DNA of 64,000 bases from Tilletia caries (GCA_032718865.1 JALUTQ010000003.1:1766001-1830000), one strand, 5' to 3'; shown: positions 8,897-20,675, counted from the stretch's first letter. Program-made: numbers and translations. Notes: a model not told the origin generated them from the letters alone.

Positions 8897-11465
8897 ATGC
8901 CGCGCTCTCGCTCGCCCGAAGCCTCGACATCCTCAGCGCGCCGCACAGACGACCGCGGTGCCGAGTCCAGCCGAGCGGATCGTGATCGTGATCGTGATCG
9001 TGACCGTGACCGCGACCACGACCGGAAGCATCGGTCTCGCCATCCAGACGACGACCAGGAGCGCAGTAGTGGCAGCAAACATCGTTCCCACCACAAGGAC
9101 GACAGGCACGGAGATGATCGTGAGCGCGATCGAGGTGGAGATCGAGGTGGAGACCGGGGAAGGGATAGCCATCGCTCCGATCGCAAGCGCGAACATGGCT
9201 ACGATTCGGAGGATGAGGAGGAACGCCGGAGGAGGAAGGAGCGCAAGTGAGTGTCTTGTCTCGCAGCTTTGAAATATCATGTGGTATGCTGACAATGTGT
9301 CTTGTGTTCATATTTCTAAAGATCAAAACACCGCGAATCTTCAGTCGACAGAGAACGCGAACGCGAGCGCGAGAAGGCAGAGCGGAAAGCCAAAAAGGCT
9401 GCCAAACGAGCACAGGAAGCCGAGCTCGAAGAAGCAGCCGCGCGTCAAGCCGCAGCAGAGGCCATCTTCTACTCCGCCGAAGACAACCCTTTCCACGACG
9501 CCAACCTGGGCCAACAGTTCAAGTGGGGCAAGAAGGAGGACAAGGACAAGAAGCTCGGTCTTTCCCTGTCCGAAGCCCGCGCGAAGGACGAGATCCGACG
9601 CAGGGAGGCACAGGAAGAAGTCGCCCGTCTGGCGGCCAAACGCGCACAGCGAGAAGTCGATCGACAGCTGAGGGAGCAGGAACAGGCTAAAGCGGCCCGC
9701 GAGGCCGAGTCCGCTCAGATGGCCGCATGGGTCGCGAAGGAGGACGAGTTCCATCTGGAACAGTCCCGGAAGCGGTCTGCCATCCGCGTCCGGAACAACC
9801 GGGCCATTCCGATCGATATCCTGGCTATCAACCTCAAATGGGCCGATCCGATGGTTGCCCAGAAGAAGGAAGGCGGCGCTCAGAATGCGGCGGAGGAGGA
9901 GGATGAGGATGATGAGGCTGGGCTGGAGATTGATCTGGATGAGCCGTACAACATCTTTGAGAACCTTACTCTGCAAGATACCGAGCAGCTCTATCGGGAC
10001 ATTCAGATGTACCTCACCCTGGAGAAGATTGAACAGAACGTGGATTTCTGGAAGGTGAGTATTGCCCCTTCCTTGTCTTTTGCCTTACTGCCAGTTACGA
10101 TGGCTCATGCATTTTTTGCGGCCTCGCTACCTACAGTCCATGCTCATCGTATGTAATGACAAGCTTGAAGAGCTCCGATCTGAGCCCGGCCACGACCCCT
10201 CGACTTCAAGCGAGGCGGCAAGACATCCGAACATCGACCCGCAAGTGCGATCGGAGATGAATGCAATGCTAGCCGAAAAGACGCCAGAGCAATTGCTCAG
10301 CTTGCAAAGCTCTGTCCGCGCCAAACTAGCCTCGGGCGAACCAGTCGACGTCGAATACTGGGAGGCCCTCCTCCGCCTGATCGTGGTCTGGCGGGCGAAG
10401 GCGAAGCTTCGGGATCTACACGAGGTCGTCCTGCAGAACCGAATCGAGTATCTGCGCAAGAAGCAGCGAGATGAGGCTCGACGGATCCAAGACGAGCTTG
10501 AGATGGAGTTTGAAGGGGAGGATGGGAAAGCCGGGCTTACGGGTCATGGAGGGGAGGAGGGCGATGATGATGAGGAAGCTCTGGCAGCTCGGGAGGTCGA
10601 GGCTGCTGATGCTGCAGCCAAGGACGAACAAGCCCGTTTGGATGCAGAATGGACCGAGGAGATGGACCTTCCCGCAATCCCGGACGTGTCGAAGCTGCCA
10701 TACGCCGAACGTCGTCTGCCGATCATTACGCTCGCAGACGACCGGGCTGCCCTGATCGACGCTCGACGGGCGGTGCTTGGCGCAGCCTTCGTACCCCGCG
10801 CCCGGGCACCCGCGGCACGAGTAGCAGCCGAAGGCGAAGATGCGGACCTGGCGCTGTACAAGGCGGAAGCGTCCAAGGCGCTCGACGTGGAGGAGGAGGA
10901 GTTCAACGAGGCGGAGGAGATCCTCGGTGTGGGCGGCGGCGGGGACGAAGCTGGTCCGAGCGGGATGTTGGCAGGCTCCTCCTCGTCCGGGGCAGCGTAC
11001 CAGTACGAAGACAAGTACCGCCCGCGAAAACCTCGGTACTTCAACCGGGTCCACACCGGGTACGAGTGGAACAAGTACAACCAGACGCACTACGACACGG
11101 ACAACCCGCCTCCGAAGGTGGTGCAGGGTTACAAGTTCAATGTGTTCTATCCGGACTTGATCGATAAGACCAAGGCGCCGTCGTACAAGATTATCAGGGA
11201 GCCGGGGCATGAGGAGACGGTGTTGCTGAGGATCACGGCGGGCCCGCCGTATGAGGATATTGCGTTTCGGATTGTGAATAAGCCGTGGGACCATCGACGC
11301 GGGTTTCGGAGTAGCTTCGATCGTGGGGTGTTGCAGCTGTATTGTGAGTTTATCCTTTCTGACCCCAACCGTCCGCGAGTGGAAAGAAAGGCTGACCCAT
11401 GTCCTTTAATCCTCTTTCTCAAATTCCGCGCAGTCAATTTCCAGAGGCAGAGATACAGGAAGTGA
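8897..11465 (+). CDS. cactin: Cactin, spliceosome-associated factor
   Basis: Exons are 8897-9246, 9322-10054, 10137-11343 and 11434-11465, and all phases agree, giving 773 residues. Cactin is a nuclear protein of the late spliceosome (C complex) that promotes exon ligation. Residues 1-120 form an Arg/Asp/Ser-rich tail with a (RD)n run. The following coiled-coil (mid-cactin) region contains DNPFHDANLGQQFKWGKK. The C-terminal cactin domain starts near YRPRKPRYFNRVHTGYEWNK and ends with the near-invariant SFDRGVLQLY...FNFQRQRYRK. The last exon is only 32 nt and completes that ending, which confirms the gene model. An acidic stretch (EEEDEDDEAG) lies in the middle. The copia element inserted about 150 bp downstream of the stop codon, so the 3' untranslated region or terminator may be affected. 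Confidence 0.95.
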
Positions 11466-11619
11466 AGGAGTCTGTGGGTCGCATCCCGGGCGGCATCGTT
11501 GTTGGAGGGAAGTCTGGTTCATCACTCACTTGGTACCACCCACTGGAACGCATTTCTTCCCTTCCATCAATCAACCCCTTTCACAGACCCAGAAGTCACC
11601 GTCCGTCTCAGCTCCGTAC

Positions 11620-11950
11620 TGTCATGAAATGGAACATGATCGCTCGTTCCCTTCGCTTCACCTTCTCTACCACATCAGTCTCAGCACCTACCTCTTTTTC
11701 CTCGATTCGAGCCATCGGACAATTCATCTCTCCTTCACAAGCATCTACTTCCCAATAGCCCCTATCGTTCGTCTCCTTGGAGTACATATACTCTCACTCT
11801 CGTTGTCTCGTCCTTTCCCCCTCGAATACATCACTTGTCCTTTCATACCTTCATCTTCATTTACTGCTTGACTTCGCACAACCTCTGGCCTTCCACCTTC
11901 ATCGGTGAGTAGCCAACAGGAGTCGTACCTGTTCGTCTAGAACTACGACA
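11620..11950 (+). repeat. 5' LTR of the copia element
   Basis: The LTR is 331 bp, TG...CA bounded, and 99% identical to the 3' LTR (one indel in a T run). It ends with GTCTAGAACTACGACA directly before the primer binding site. Confidence 0.93.
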
Positions 11951-11971
11951 GGTTATGAGCCCAATGCTCCG
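11951..11971 (+). promoter_or_regulatory. Primer binding site, anticodon-loop type of initiator tRNA-Met
   Basis: The sequence right after the LTR, GGTTATGAGCCCAATGCTCC, is complementary to the strand containing GGGCTCATAACC. That is the anticodon stem-loop of initiator tRNA-Met (anticodon CAT). This matches the half-tRNA priming known for Drosophila copia and yeast Ty5, not the usual 3'-CCA priming. Confidence 0.75.
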
Positions 11972-12155
11972 ACTGTGCGAGGGCATAGCAACTTAGTACT
12001 TACAAGTTACTCCCTTTTTATCGTACCCTCTTCCTCTTTTTCTGGCGCCTTCTCTCTTGGGCTGATCACCCTTCACGTCTTCACGATACCTCACGCCTCT
12101 AACGACTACAACCCTGGTGGTTCACTCTCCTTAACAAATGTAGACAGTCAACATT

Positions 12156-13462
12156 ATGTCTACCACCGCTGGCACTCAAGGCCAAGACAAAGCGTTCCTT
12201 CCCCCGCCGATTTTCGGGCCTCAAGATGGCATCGGCATCCGGATTTTTGGGATCCTCCTTGACGTACGACGCTGTGCTGGCTCGCCTTGTGCGTGCTCAG
12301 CGTTCCCCTGCCAAGCCTAAAGGTGCAAGCACCAAGGCGACGATTGCTCTCCTTGAGGGAAAGCGCAACTGGATCTCGTGGCGCACGGATATGGCCGCCC
12401 TCCTTCAGCCTCACAATGACGGTCGACTTTGGTACCTCATTCATGGCCACCCTGCGACCTCCGTCGACTGCTATCGGCGCATCTTCGCCAACCCAGACAA
12501 AGCCGATGAACTCGCCTCCGTTGACGATGCAACGGCGTATCGTTCTTCGGACTTGACCACGGCCGGCAGTCTCCTCATTCAATCGCTTGACGAGAAGACA
12601 AAGAGCGACGTAACGAAATTCGTCGGTGCCGACGGAAGCGACGGACAAGGCATCTGGCTTGCCCTCTCCAAGAAGTACGCTGGACAAGATGTGGCGACTA
12701 TGCAGACGGCGGAACACGAACTCACGACCTACACTCTCGGAGACAAGACCGTGACTCAGGTCTCTCAGGACCTTGAACTCCTCTTCAATCAAGTGTTCAT
12801 GTCCGGAGGGGAGCCCGTGTCTCAGGTTCGCAAGGTCGGGATCGTTCTGCGTGTTTTTCCTGGGGTCTCGCTTCGACGCTATACGCGCCTCCTTGTCGGC
12901 CAGCTGGAGACCCGAGGTTCTCACCTTTGAGGACGTCATCGCAACCTTTGCCGCTGAAGAGTCGCTTCATATAGCGGCAGCGACAGTGACGGGACAAGCG
13001 CCTCCCGCCGGTGCTATGGCGCTCATCGTCTCTCAGGCGTTGTCCTCTGCCGCTGAGACTTCACAGCAGTCCGCGGCGAAGAATCGTCGTAAAGGCGCTG
13101 GTGCTTCGCGCACGGGTGCGACGTGTTACCACTGCAAGAAAGTCGGTCATCTCATTCAGCACTGCAAGGCGAAGAAAAACGGCCAGCCACCACACCCAGA
13201 CAGTCGTGTGGCTCAAGAGCAAAAGGCAAAGACGCAGGAGCACGGCGCTATAGAGGCGGTACATGCTCGCCTCGCCGCCATTGAGTCGTCTCTCGCTGCT
13301 CGCCCTGGGACGCATGGTACCCTCGCTTTGGGGGTTCCACCGATGGGATACGGTTACCAGATTCCCAGTCTGGCCAGTCGCATCAGCGAGCACGCTCCCG
13401 AGGGTTGGGTTCCCGGTGGTCAGCAATTCTACCCCCCGGGCAGCTCTTCTCGCCCGTATTAG
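12156..13462 (+). pseudogene. Copia gag with zinc knuckle, frame-broken
   Basis: The most natural start is ATG 12156. The frame shifts by one at T5 runs at 12244-12248 and 12854-12858. Each shift disappears if the run had four T. The mid-region resembles the copia capsid (KRNWISWRTDMAALLQ, then LWYLIHGHP). A CCHC zinc knuckle CYHCKKVGHLIQHC follows near 13130. The frame ends at TAG 13460-13462, in the same frame as the downstream protease ORF, so pol could be reached by stop-codon readthrough. Confidence 0.85.
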
Positions 13463-13477
13463 GATGAGGACGCCCTT

Positions 13478-16400
13478 TTGATGGTGCAATCCCTGATGAA
13501 GGGCGCCCCTACTCCCTCTGCGAGCGCTGCTTGGATCCTCGACTCGGGCGCCAGCGCACACATGACGCCCAACGCTTCCTGCTTCGCCGCCATAGAGCCC
13601 TCCACGACTGCGGTCGTCCTGGCTGACGGCAAACGAATCCTTGCCCGCGGGCGCGGCACGGTCGTTTTACATACGGTCGGACAAGATGGCAATGTTCCTG
13701 GTGAACTTGTGCTGTTCGACGTCCTCTTGATTCCAGAACTACGGTACAACCTCATTTCCGTGTTCAAGTTGAATCAAGACCATCTTCGAGTTCACTTCGA
13801 TGAACACTTCGAAGCAACCATTACGGACCCATTCCAGCGCAGCTTCAAAGTCTGTGCGATCTGGTCATGGCAGTCCCAGGCGTACGTCATCACGGTGATG
13901 ACTGGTACGGATGTTTCCGCCTTCTTCGTCTTAGACGACGATGAAGAGCGCAGTGGTGCACCTGATAACGAGGAACTGGCCCCTCCTCTCGCAGGTGACC
14001 GTTTGGATCGGTTTGTGACGATGTGGCGCCTTTGGCACGAACGCCTGGGCCACGCGGGTAGCTCGACGCTCCCGGTCCTTGCCCAGAACAGTGTTGGTCT
14101 CCCGGAGCCGTTGTGGCTGCGACGCGCGGATCAGTCAACGATCTGCAGGTGCGAGACGTGCTCCCTCACCAACATCAAAAGAACCCCCCTTCCCGACCTC
14201 CACGACGAAGACGACGCGAGCTCTGGAGCTCGTGCACGGCGATCTCACCGGCCGAGTCATCGTCAAGTCGTTGGGGGGAGCGGAGTATTTGGCGGTTCTC
14301 GTTGATGACTACACCAGGATGGTGTGGGTCATCCCCCCTCGCGCGCAAGTCTGATTTTTGTCGCGAAGTTCATCGCCTGGCGCGATGAAGTGGTCCCGTT
14401 CAAAGGCCCCATCGGGTGCCTACGGACCGACGGAGGCGGCGAGTTCAACAACGCGGCGATCAAAGCAGCTCTGCTTGGTGCCCGTCACGAAAAATCATGC
14501 GCCTATACCTCTCAACAGAACGGTGTTGCCGAACGCTACGTCGGCCTCATCAAGAACGTCATGCGCCCCCCTCCTTCATGGGCGCAACATTCCCTTAGAG
14601 TACTGGGCAGAGGCTGCCAGCACGGCGGCATACATTCGCAATCGGTGTCCCAGCTCAGCTTTGGACGGCAAGACCCCCCTACGAGCTGTGGCACGGGACG
14701 CAGCCTCAGCTTGGCAATCTTCGCGTCTTCGGGTGCCTCGCGTTCGCCATGTTGAGCGATCGTGAGCGTGCGCATTCCCTTGCGGCTCGGGGAAGGGTGG
14801 GAGTGTTTATTGGTTACGACAATTACCACAAAGGTTATCGGATTCACTTCCCCGATACCGGCGAGGTCAAGGTCACCAAGTTTGTCGACTTCCACGAGCA
14901 CAAGGGATACGACTTCAGCACTCTCGATTCTCCCTCCTCTCACGCCGATCAACCCCCAGCTCCTCACTCAGCTGCTAGGCGTCCTCGCATCGTCGTGATT
15001 GGCCCTCGTCCTCCTGCGCCCTCACCTCACCCACCAGCAACAGTTGAGCTTCTGGATGACGGTGACGAGCCGATTCCTGCACCTCCTCCTCCCCCAGCAG
15101 CACCGGTGGGAGTAGCGCCTGAACCGGCGGCTTCCGAGGCTCCTTTGCCTGCTCCAGTGGCGCCCGCTCGCGCCGAGATTCCTCCTCCTGCAGCTCCACA
15201 ACAACAGCAACCTCAACCTCCTGCTCGCTCAAACGCTCGTGCTCGCCCTCAGCCCACCATCTCATACCAGACTCGACTGCACGTTCGTCGACTGCAAGAT
15301 GGGCGGGAGCAGCGGCAGGCGAATATGGCTGTTCTCTCAATGCACGACTCGTTTGCGTCTGCGTTCCGTGCGCTGTTGTCCGCCGACGGCATCGAGCTGG
15401 AACCAAACACGCTCAAGGATGCTATGCGCAGAACGGATTGGGGATTGTGGCTTGAGGCAATGAAGGAGGAGATCGCATCCCATACGGAGATGGGCACATG
15501 GGTATTGGAGGAACTGCCCGCAGATCGGGATCTAGTCGGTTCGCGTTGGGTCTTCAAGCTCAAACTCGACACGGATGGCTGTGTAGCGAGGTACAAGGCT
15601 CGTTTGGTTGCCCAGGGATTTAGTCAAGTCCCCGGGGTCGACTTTCACGAGACTTACTCGCCGGTGACTCGTTTTGTGACAATTCGAACCTTGCTCGCCC
15701 TGGCCGCCTACCTCGGTTGGCACGTCCACCAACTCGACGTAGTCACCGCCTACCTCTACGGATTCCTCAAAGACACAGTCTACATGAGGCAGCCCCCCGC
15801 CTTTGAAGTCCCTGGTCAAGAGCATCTGGCGTGTCGACTTATACGAGCCATCTACGGCCTGAAGCAGTCAGGTCGCGAGTGGTTCTTCACCCTTCGCTCT
15901 GCTCTCCTCGCCTTGGGTTTCCAACAGTCCATCGCCGATCAAGCTATTTTTCATTTATGGCTCAGGCACGGAGGCAATCGTGGTGGCCGTCTATGTGGAC
16001 GATGTGTTGGTGTTTGGGAAGGATGAGAAGGAAATTGTGGGTTTCAAGGCGGAGCTCGCCAAGCGGTTTCGGATGAAGGATCAGGGAACGATCGGTCAAT
16101 TTCTTGGCATGAAGATCGAGCGCAGCGTCGATGGTCGATCATTCCTCATCTCTCAGGCATCCTACATTCGCGCGACGCTCGACCGTCTGGGGTACAAGGA
16201 CCTCAATCCAGCTCCCACACCTCTCGATCCGAAGCAGCGACTCGTTCCCTATGATGGCCAGTCGACAGAGGCCCAGCAGAAACTCTTTCAGGCGGAGCTC
16301 GGTTACCTCAATTGGCTCGCTCAGGCTTCGCGGCCGGATTTGATGCACTTCGTTGCCTACCTTTCACGGCACGCAAAAAACCCTGGTCCAATTCACATTG

Positions 16401-16970
16401 CCTGCATGAAACGCGCTTTTTCGGTACCTGGCTGGCACCATCGACATGAAGCTTCGCATCGCCGCTCACTCGCAGGACGATGTCGTCGCCTATTCCGACT
16501 CCGACTTTGGCGGCGATCACTCAGCCAAGTCGACTTCGGGGTGGTGTGTGTCGGTTTATGGTGCGACAGTGGCTTGGGGATCGAAGCTGCAGACCCTGGT
16601 CGCAGACTCAACGGCCCAGGCGGAGTTGATCGCTGTGTGGCAGACCTCTCGTGAAGTCATGGCTATTCGCCGCTTCTTCGAGGACCTTGGCTTCCGCGTC
16701 GATGGCGAAGGACAACCATCGGTCATCTACTGCGACAACCAGCCTGCAATTCACATCATCTCGAACCCAGTCAGCAATGGTCTTACCCGCCATATGGAGC
16801 GCAAGTACTTGTCTACCAGGGAGCAACAAGAGCGTGGCTTCATCAACATCAAGTACATCAACACACGAGACAATCCATCGGATATGTTCACCAAGTCCCT
16901 CCCTCCTATCACCTTCCATCAGCATCGTAACACCATCGGCATTATCCATCATCCCAGCACCTCAACCTGA
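13478..16970 (+). pseudogene. Copia pol: protease, integrase, reverse transcriptase, RNase H, frame-broken
   Basis: The protease has the active-site box WILDSGASAHM (about 13530). The pre-integrase HxxxH motif WHERLGH is at 14035. The integrase core has LVHGDLTG, VDDYTRMVWVIP, TDGGGEFNN and NGVAERY. Reverse transcriptase has RWVFKLK, the copia motif YMRQPPAFEVPG and the catalytic VYVDDVLVFG. RNase H has YSDSDFGGD, TAQAELIA and CDNQPAI. Seven frame changes interrupt pol: C6 at 14184-14189, 14333-14338, 14566-14571 and 14674-14679, and T5 at 14355-14359, 15947-15951 and 16417-16421. Each is a gain of one base. Apart from these, every catalytic residue I looked for is present. Confidence 0.9.
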
Positions 16971-16990
16971 TCGGTCACTTCGTCGATCAT

Positions 16991-16999
16991 GGGTGGGAG
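16991..16999 (+). promoter_or_regulatory. Polypurine tract of the copia element
   Basis: GGGTGGGAG lies directly against the TG of the 3' LTR, the expected position for the plus-strand DNA primer. Confidence 0.75.
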
Positions 17000-17331
17000 T
17001 GTCATGAAATGGAACATGATCGCTCGTTCCCTTCGCTTCACCTTCTCTACCACATCAGTCTCAGCACCTACCTCTTTTTCCTCGATTCGAGCCATCGGAC
17101 AATTCATCTCTCCTTCACAAGCATCTACTTCCCAATAGCCCCTATCGTTCGTCTCCTTGGAGTACATATACTCTCACTCTCGTTGTCTCGTCCTTTTCCC
17201 CCTCGAATACATCACTTGTCCTTTCATACCTTCATCTTCATTTACTGCTTGACTTCGCACAACCTCTGGCCTTCCACCTTCATCGGTGAGTAGCCAACAG
17301 GAGTCGTACCTGTTCGTCTAGAACTACGACA
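17000..17331 (+). repeat. 3' LTR of the copia element
   Basis: The LTR is 332 bp and matches the 5' LTR except for one extra T. It is followed by the CGTAC target duplication. Confidence 0.93.
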
Positions 17332-17336
17332 CGTAC

Positions 17337-18105
17337 CAGCCTCTATCAAGAAAAGACCTGCCTGATCGTCGCTCGTCCTCACGTTGGCTAAACTAGAGCG
17401 GTGTTGCGAACGCTATTTGGCCTGCGGGAAGTTCGTTACAAAGGATTTGCGAAAGCGGACCAGGAGAAGGAGGACACCTTGAGATACACGGCCGCAAGGC
17501 GCGACCCCGACGAGCTGCCGCTGCTGAGGAGATGAGACGCAGCAGCGCGCATGCTCTTGCTTGCTGTTGTTGCACTGACCCCCAGTCGACCCGGCGCTGG
17601 GAACCGTCTTTGCGGGCGGTGGAGCCATGCGCGAAGTCATCGACATCGCTGGGACAGCTGCGTGCGCCGCATCGTGCTCGCCTTATCGTCGTCGCTGTAG
17701 GAGACAAGAGCTAGAGGGCAGGAGGCAAGAGATCAGCAGCTCGACTCACGCCAGAACTTCAGCTCACACCAAGATCGAAGACAAGAGAGAGAAGATAGAT
17801 AGGAGGAAGATGAAAGGGATGACATTGCAAAGTCTACTGTGAAGCTACACTATGTTACATGGAAGATGGTTACCCCTCTCCTATACCCACTTGGGGGGCT
17901 TGGCCGGGCTCGTATGACAAACCCATAACGAGCCCGACCAGCTGAAGTGGGTTTAGGCGGAGAAGGGGTGAGAGGGTAGAGCGCAGGAGAAGCCCCCCAG
18001 CCACTGCGCTCTGAGAATGAGAAAGCCGAACCCAAAGACGACCCAGAGAAGGACTTACATGGGCGAAGCGGACGATACGGTCCCCGGATAGGGAGAATCC
18101 CTGAC
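17337..18105. other. Interval without a supported gene
   Basis: Short minus-strand frames (17393-17707) have no recognisable domain. A Cys-containing stretch there does not make a full hydrophobin pattern. I see nothing firm in this interval. Confidence 0.35.
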
Positions 18106-18620
18106 CTACCCTGACAAAACAAGGAAACCCCTCTCGACCTCGAAGAACCGGATCAGTGTGCGTTGGGTGACGGATCTTGGTGTCTGCGCCATCGTATGAG
18201 ACACACGAAGAGAGCCGTCCGCAACACTGTCCAATCTTTGAGGTCTTGAAGGGCATCCGAGTCGGTCAGGGGCGGAGGAGGCACGGCCAACCAACTCGAC
18301 CTCGAAAAACCGGGTCAGTGTGCGTTGGGTGATGGATCTTGGTGTCTGCGCCATCGTATGAGACACACGAAGAGAGCCATCCGCAACACTGTCCGATCCT
18401 TGAGGTCTTGAAGGGTAGCCGGCCGCCGACGCCGCCAGAGCGTCCTCCTCCCGGGGCCGATGTCGAGCTCGTCCGCTTCGCAATCCCACTCTGAGTCGTG
18501 GATGGCCTTCTTCCAGTTCGAACCGACCCGTGTCCTGGTAATTGCTGTACCCGACGCACCCCTCCTCGAAGACTTGGGTGTTTGTGACGCTCCGTGGTGC
18601 CGGCCCCATGGGGTATTGGA
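18106..18620 (-). CDS. Hypothetical ORF with two PIP-box-like motifs in a tandem duplication
   Basis: I do not recognise the family. On the minus strand, the frame ending at 18106 is open from beyond 18620; its first ATG reads MGPAPRSV. A 162-bp tandem duplication (54 codons, frame preserved) repeats SVADGSLRVSHTMAQTPRS, each time followed by QRTLTRFFEVE or QRTLIRFFEVE. QRTLTRFF fits the PCNA-interacting (PIP) consensus QxxLxxFF exactly. A TATAAAAC box lies about 360 bp upstream, followed by a long pyrimidine-rich leader. Another frame (18698-18315) is also open here, so the coding frame is not certain. Confidence 0.3.
18133..18418. repeat. Tandem duplication, 162-bp period
   Basis: 18133-18256 and 18295-18418 match at about 94% over roughly 124 bp. 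The period of 162 is a multiple of three. Confidence 0.9.
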
Positions 18621-18799
18621 CACTTGAGGTCGTGAGGGAGCCCGTGAGGGAGGTCGTGGGGGAGGTCTGACGAGGGGTACGAGGGGTGCGAGGGGCAATA
18701 CAGAGTGGGTGTTGGACCTGTCGAGGATCGGGTCGGTCTGGAGAGTTGTTTGAGGGTGTGATGCAGATCAAAGATAAGGTTGTGACGAAGAGTGAAGAT

Positions 18800-18870
18800 G
18801 TGAAGGTGTAGAAGGAGAGTGGAAGAGTGGAAGATTGGAAGAGTGGAAGAGTGGAAGGGTAGGAGAGTGT
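18800..18870. repeat. Degenerate GGAAGAGT/GGAAGATT short repeat
   Basis: Repeated AGAGTGGAAG units lie in the pyrimidine-rich (minus strand) leader upstream of the hypothetical ORF. Confidence 0.7.
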
Positions 18871-18974
18871 GTTGATGGTAGCTTGTTGGTGATGAGCAGA
18901 GGAGAGTGTATGCCTCGGTGAAGGTGATGAGGGTGAGGGGAAAAAGTGGGACAGAAAGGTGTCCAGAGAGCCTC

Positions 18975-18984
18975 GTTTTATACC
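18975..18984 (-). promoter_or_regulatory. TATA-box-like element
   Basis: On the minus strand this reads GGTATAAAAC. It is followed downstream by a long CT-rich stretch with no ATG, consistent with a promoter plus leader for the minus-strand ORF ending at 18106. Confidence 0.4.
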
Positions 18985-18989
18985 CTCGT

Positions 18990-20675
18990 TCGCCGATCAG
19001 ATTGCCTCTTCAAGAGTCATGACCAGAGGAACAGAAGATGCTGCAGATCAGTGTAACGATACCTGTTGCACAGCGAAGAGAAAGAGCACATCACACTCAC
19101 CAGATGCTGGGTGCGTTCCGATACCTTCGCAACGCTGGCAGTATTGGACGCGGAAGAGCCTAGCGGTCGACTCGAGCATTCAACCTGTCGCGCTGTGTGA
19201 TGAAGATGTCAGCCCATCAACTGAGTGCTGGCATGCATGAACACTTTACATTCCTGGTAAGTGGCAGCAGAATTCAGCAGGAATGGGGTATGAGGAAGAG
19301 AATGAAAGAAAGAATGAGCAGAGAAGCTAAGCGCAATAAGTGCACAATCCATTCGCTGCTCTCCGACCATTTCTAAAACTGCAGAAGAGAGAAGAGTGGC
19401 ATGATAGTGAGGAGTATCGACAGGTCATGTTTGAGAGGTGTCTGTGAGCTGAGGAGTGCGTTAGGATCGAGCGGTCAGGAAGGTTAGCCAGCCAGCCAGC
19501 GAGCTCACAGAAGAAAGCCTTGCGGCGCGCAGCGTCGAGACCTGTCATTCTGCTTCCGCTATGCAAGCGTCGTCGTCGGCCGCCAACTCGCTGCCTCGTT
19601 GCTTGTGCACTCGGACGCCCAGGCGCGAGCTGACCTGGGCCTGCCTGCCTTCTGCGTGCACGTTATGTATCGTCCTGCGCGAGTCTGCTGCTGGCGCGCT
19701 GGCGAACGTTTTTCCCATCTCTCGGGTGAGACCGGGGAGCCACGCGGAATGCACCGAACGGCATGCTTGCCTCAAATTTCGATCCCATTCATTCCTGCCA
19801 CAAATTCCTCTCTGCCTTCTGGATTCTGGACGCTGTCGATGAGCCATGGTCGTTGAGCATCGATCTACTACTCGCCGTAAGAAATGGGCGTAAAGGCGGA
19901 CTCAAGTTTTGTGGTCATTGAAATCCAGCGAGGCAACAAAACCGGAAGCTTGGCCGCTTGGCCAGCCAGCGATCCTCTCCAAACTGCAACCAGTACAGAA
20001 ATGTTCAAAGTAGACGAGCTACGAGGTTACTTGAGCCGATACGACAAGGCTCTGTGAGAGACATTTCCATGCTCTTTCCTCTCTTTGCCGTGCTCACATC
20101 TCGTAATGTTCTCGCCTCCATGCAGTCAAGTGCGGTCCGAGGCTCATCGCACCTCCAACGATCTGGTCCATCAGCACCGCTGGTACCGTAGTACCAAGCT
20201 CAGAGATGCACTCAAGACGCGTAGGGCCGAGAAGGATGGCGCGTACATGACCAAAAGGCGAAATGGTCAGGTTCATGCAATATGGAAGCTGGCAGTGAGT
20301 GTTCTTTGACATCTGCCGCACTCAAGCGCGCTCAGGAACCCAACATGACCGCTGTACCATCCAGAGTTCCCACCTTGCCGCCCGCTCCGCCGCCAAGATG
20401 ACCTTAACGATGATTCTCTTGTATCTTTTGCTTGTCCTCTATCTCATCTGTATCATTTCATTCGGAAGTGCATACATGTACTGGTCAACAGCTGATCCTG
20501 GAGAGGTACAGTGTGTGCGGCCGAGCTTCGGGGCAAAGAATTGTTCATGTGAAGAAGTACAGATGACAGGCAGGGACGAACAGCTGGGACGAGGTCACGC
20601 TGGGGGCGAAAGAGCCATACGAGGAGGAATCTACAACAGCCGAACGCAACCCGGAAGAATCCTTCGCGGCATCCC
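18990..20675. other. Gene-poor interval
   Basis: Several short frames exist on both strands. One at 20398 on the plus strand starts with a hydrophobic MILLYLLLVLYLICIISFG segment but then runs antisense into the end of TDP1. I cannot support a gene here. Confidence 0.35.

Larger units (their letters stand above)
11615..17336 (+). mobile_element. Ty1/copia LTR retrotransposon with 5-bp target duplication
   Basis: LTRs at 11620-11950 and 17000-17331 begin TGTCATG and end CGACA, and differ by one inserted T. Both flanks carry CGTAC (11615-11619, 17332-17336), the target site duplication. The internal order gag, protease, integrase, reverse transcriptase, RNase H defines the copia superfamily. 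A primer binding site follows the left LTR and a purine tract (GGGTGGGAG) precedes the right LTR. The near-identical LTRs mean a recent insertion, yet the coding region has nine frame changes, all single-base gains in T5 or C6 runs, and an in-frame TAG between gag and pol. Confidence 0.95.

Noticed and set aside
17393..17707. Cysteine-containing minus-strand frame resembling part of a hydrophobin (QCNN...CC)
   Set aside because: Fewer than eight cysteines, wrong spacing, no signal peptide. Several frames are open at once.
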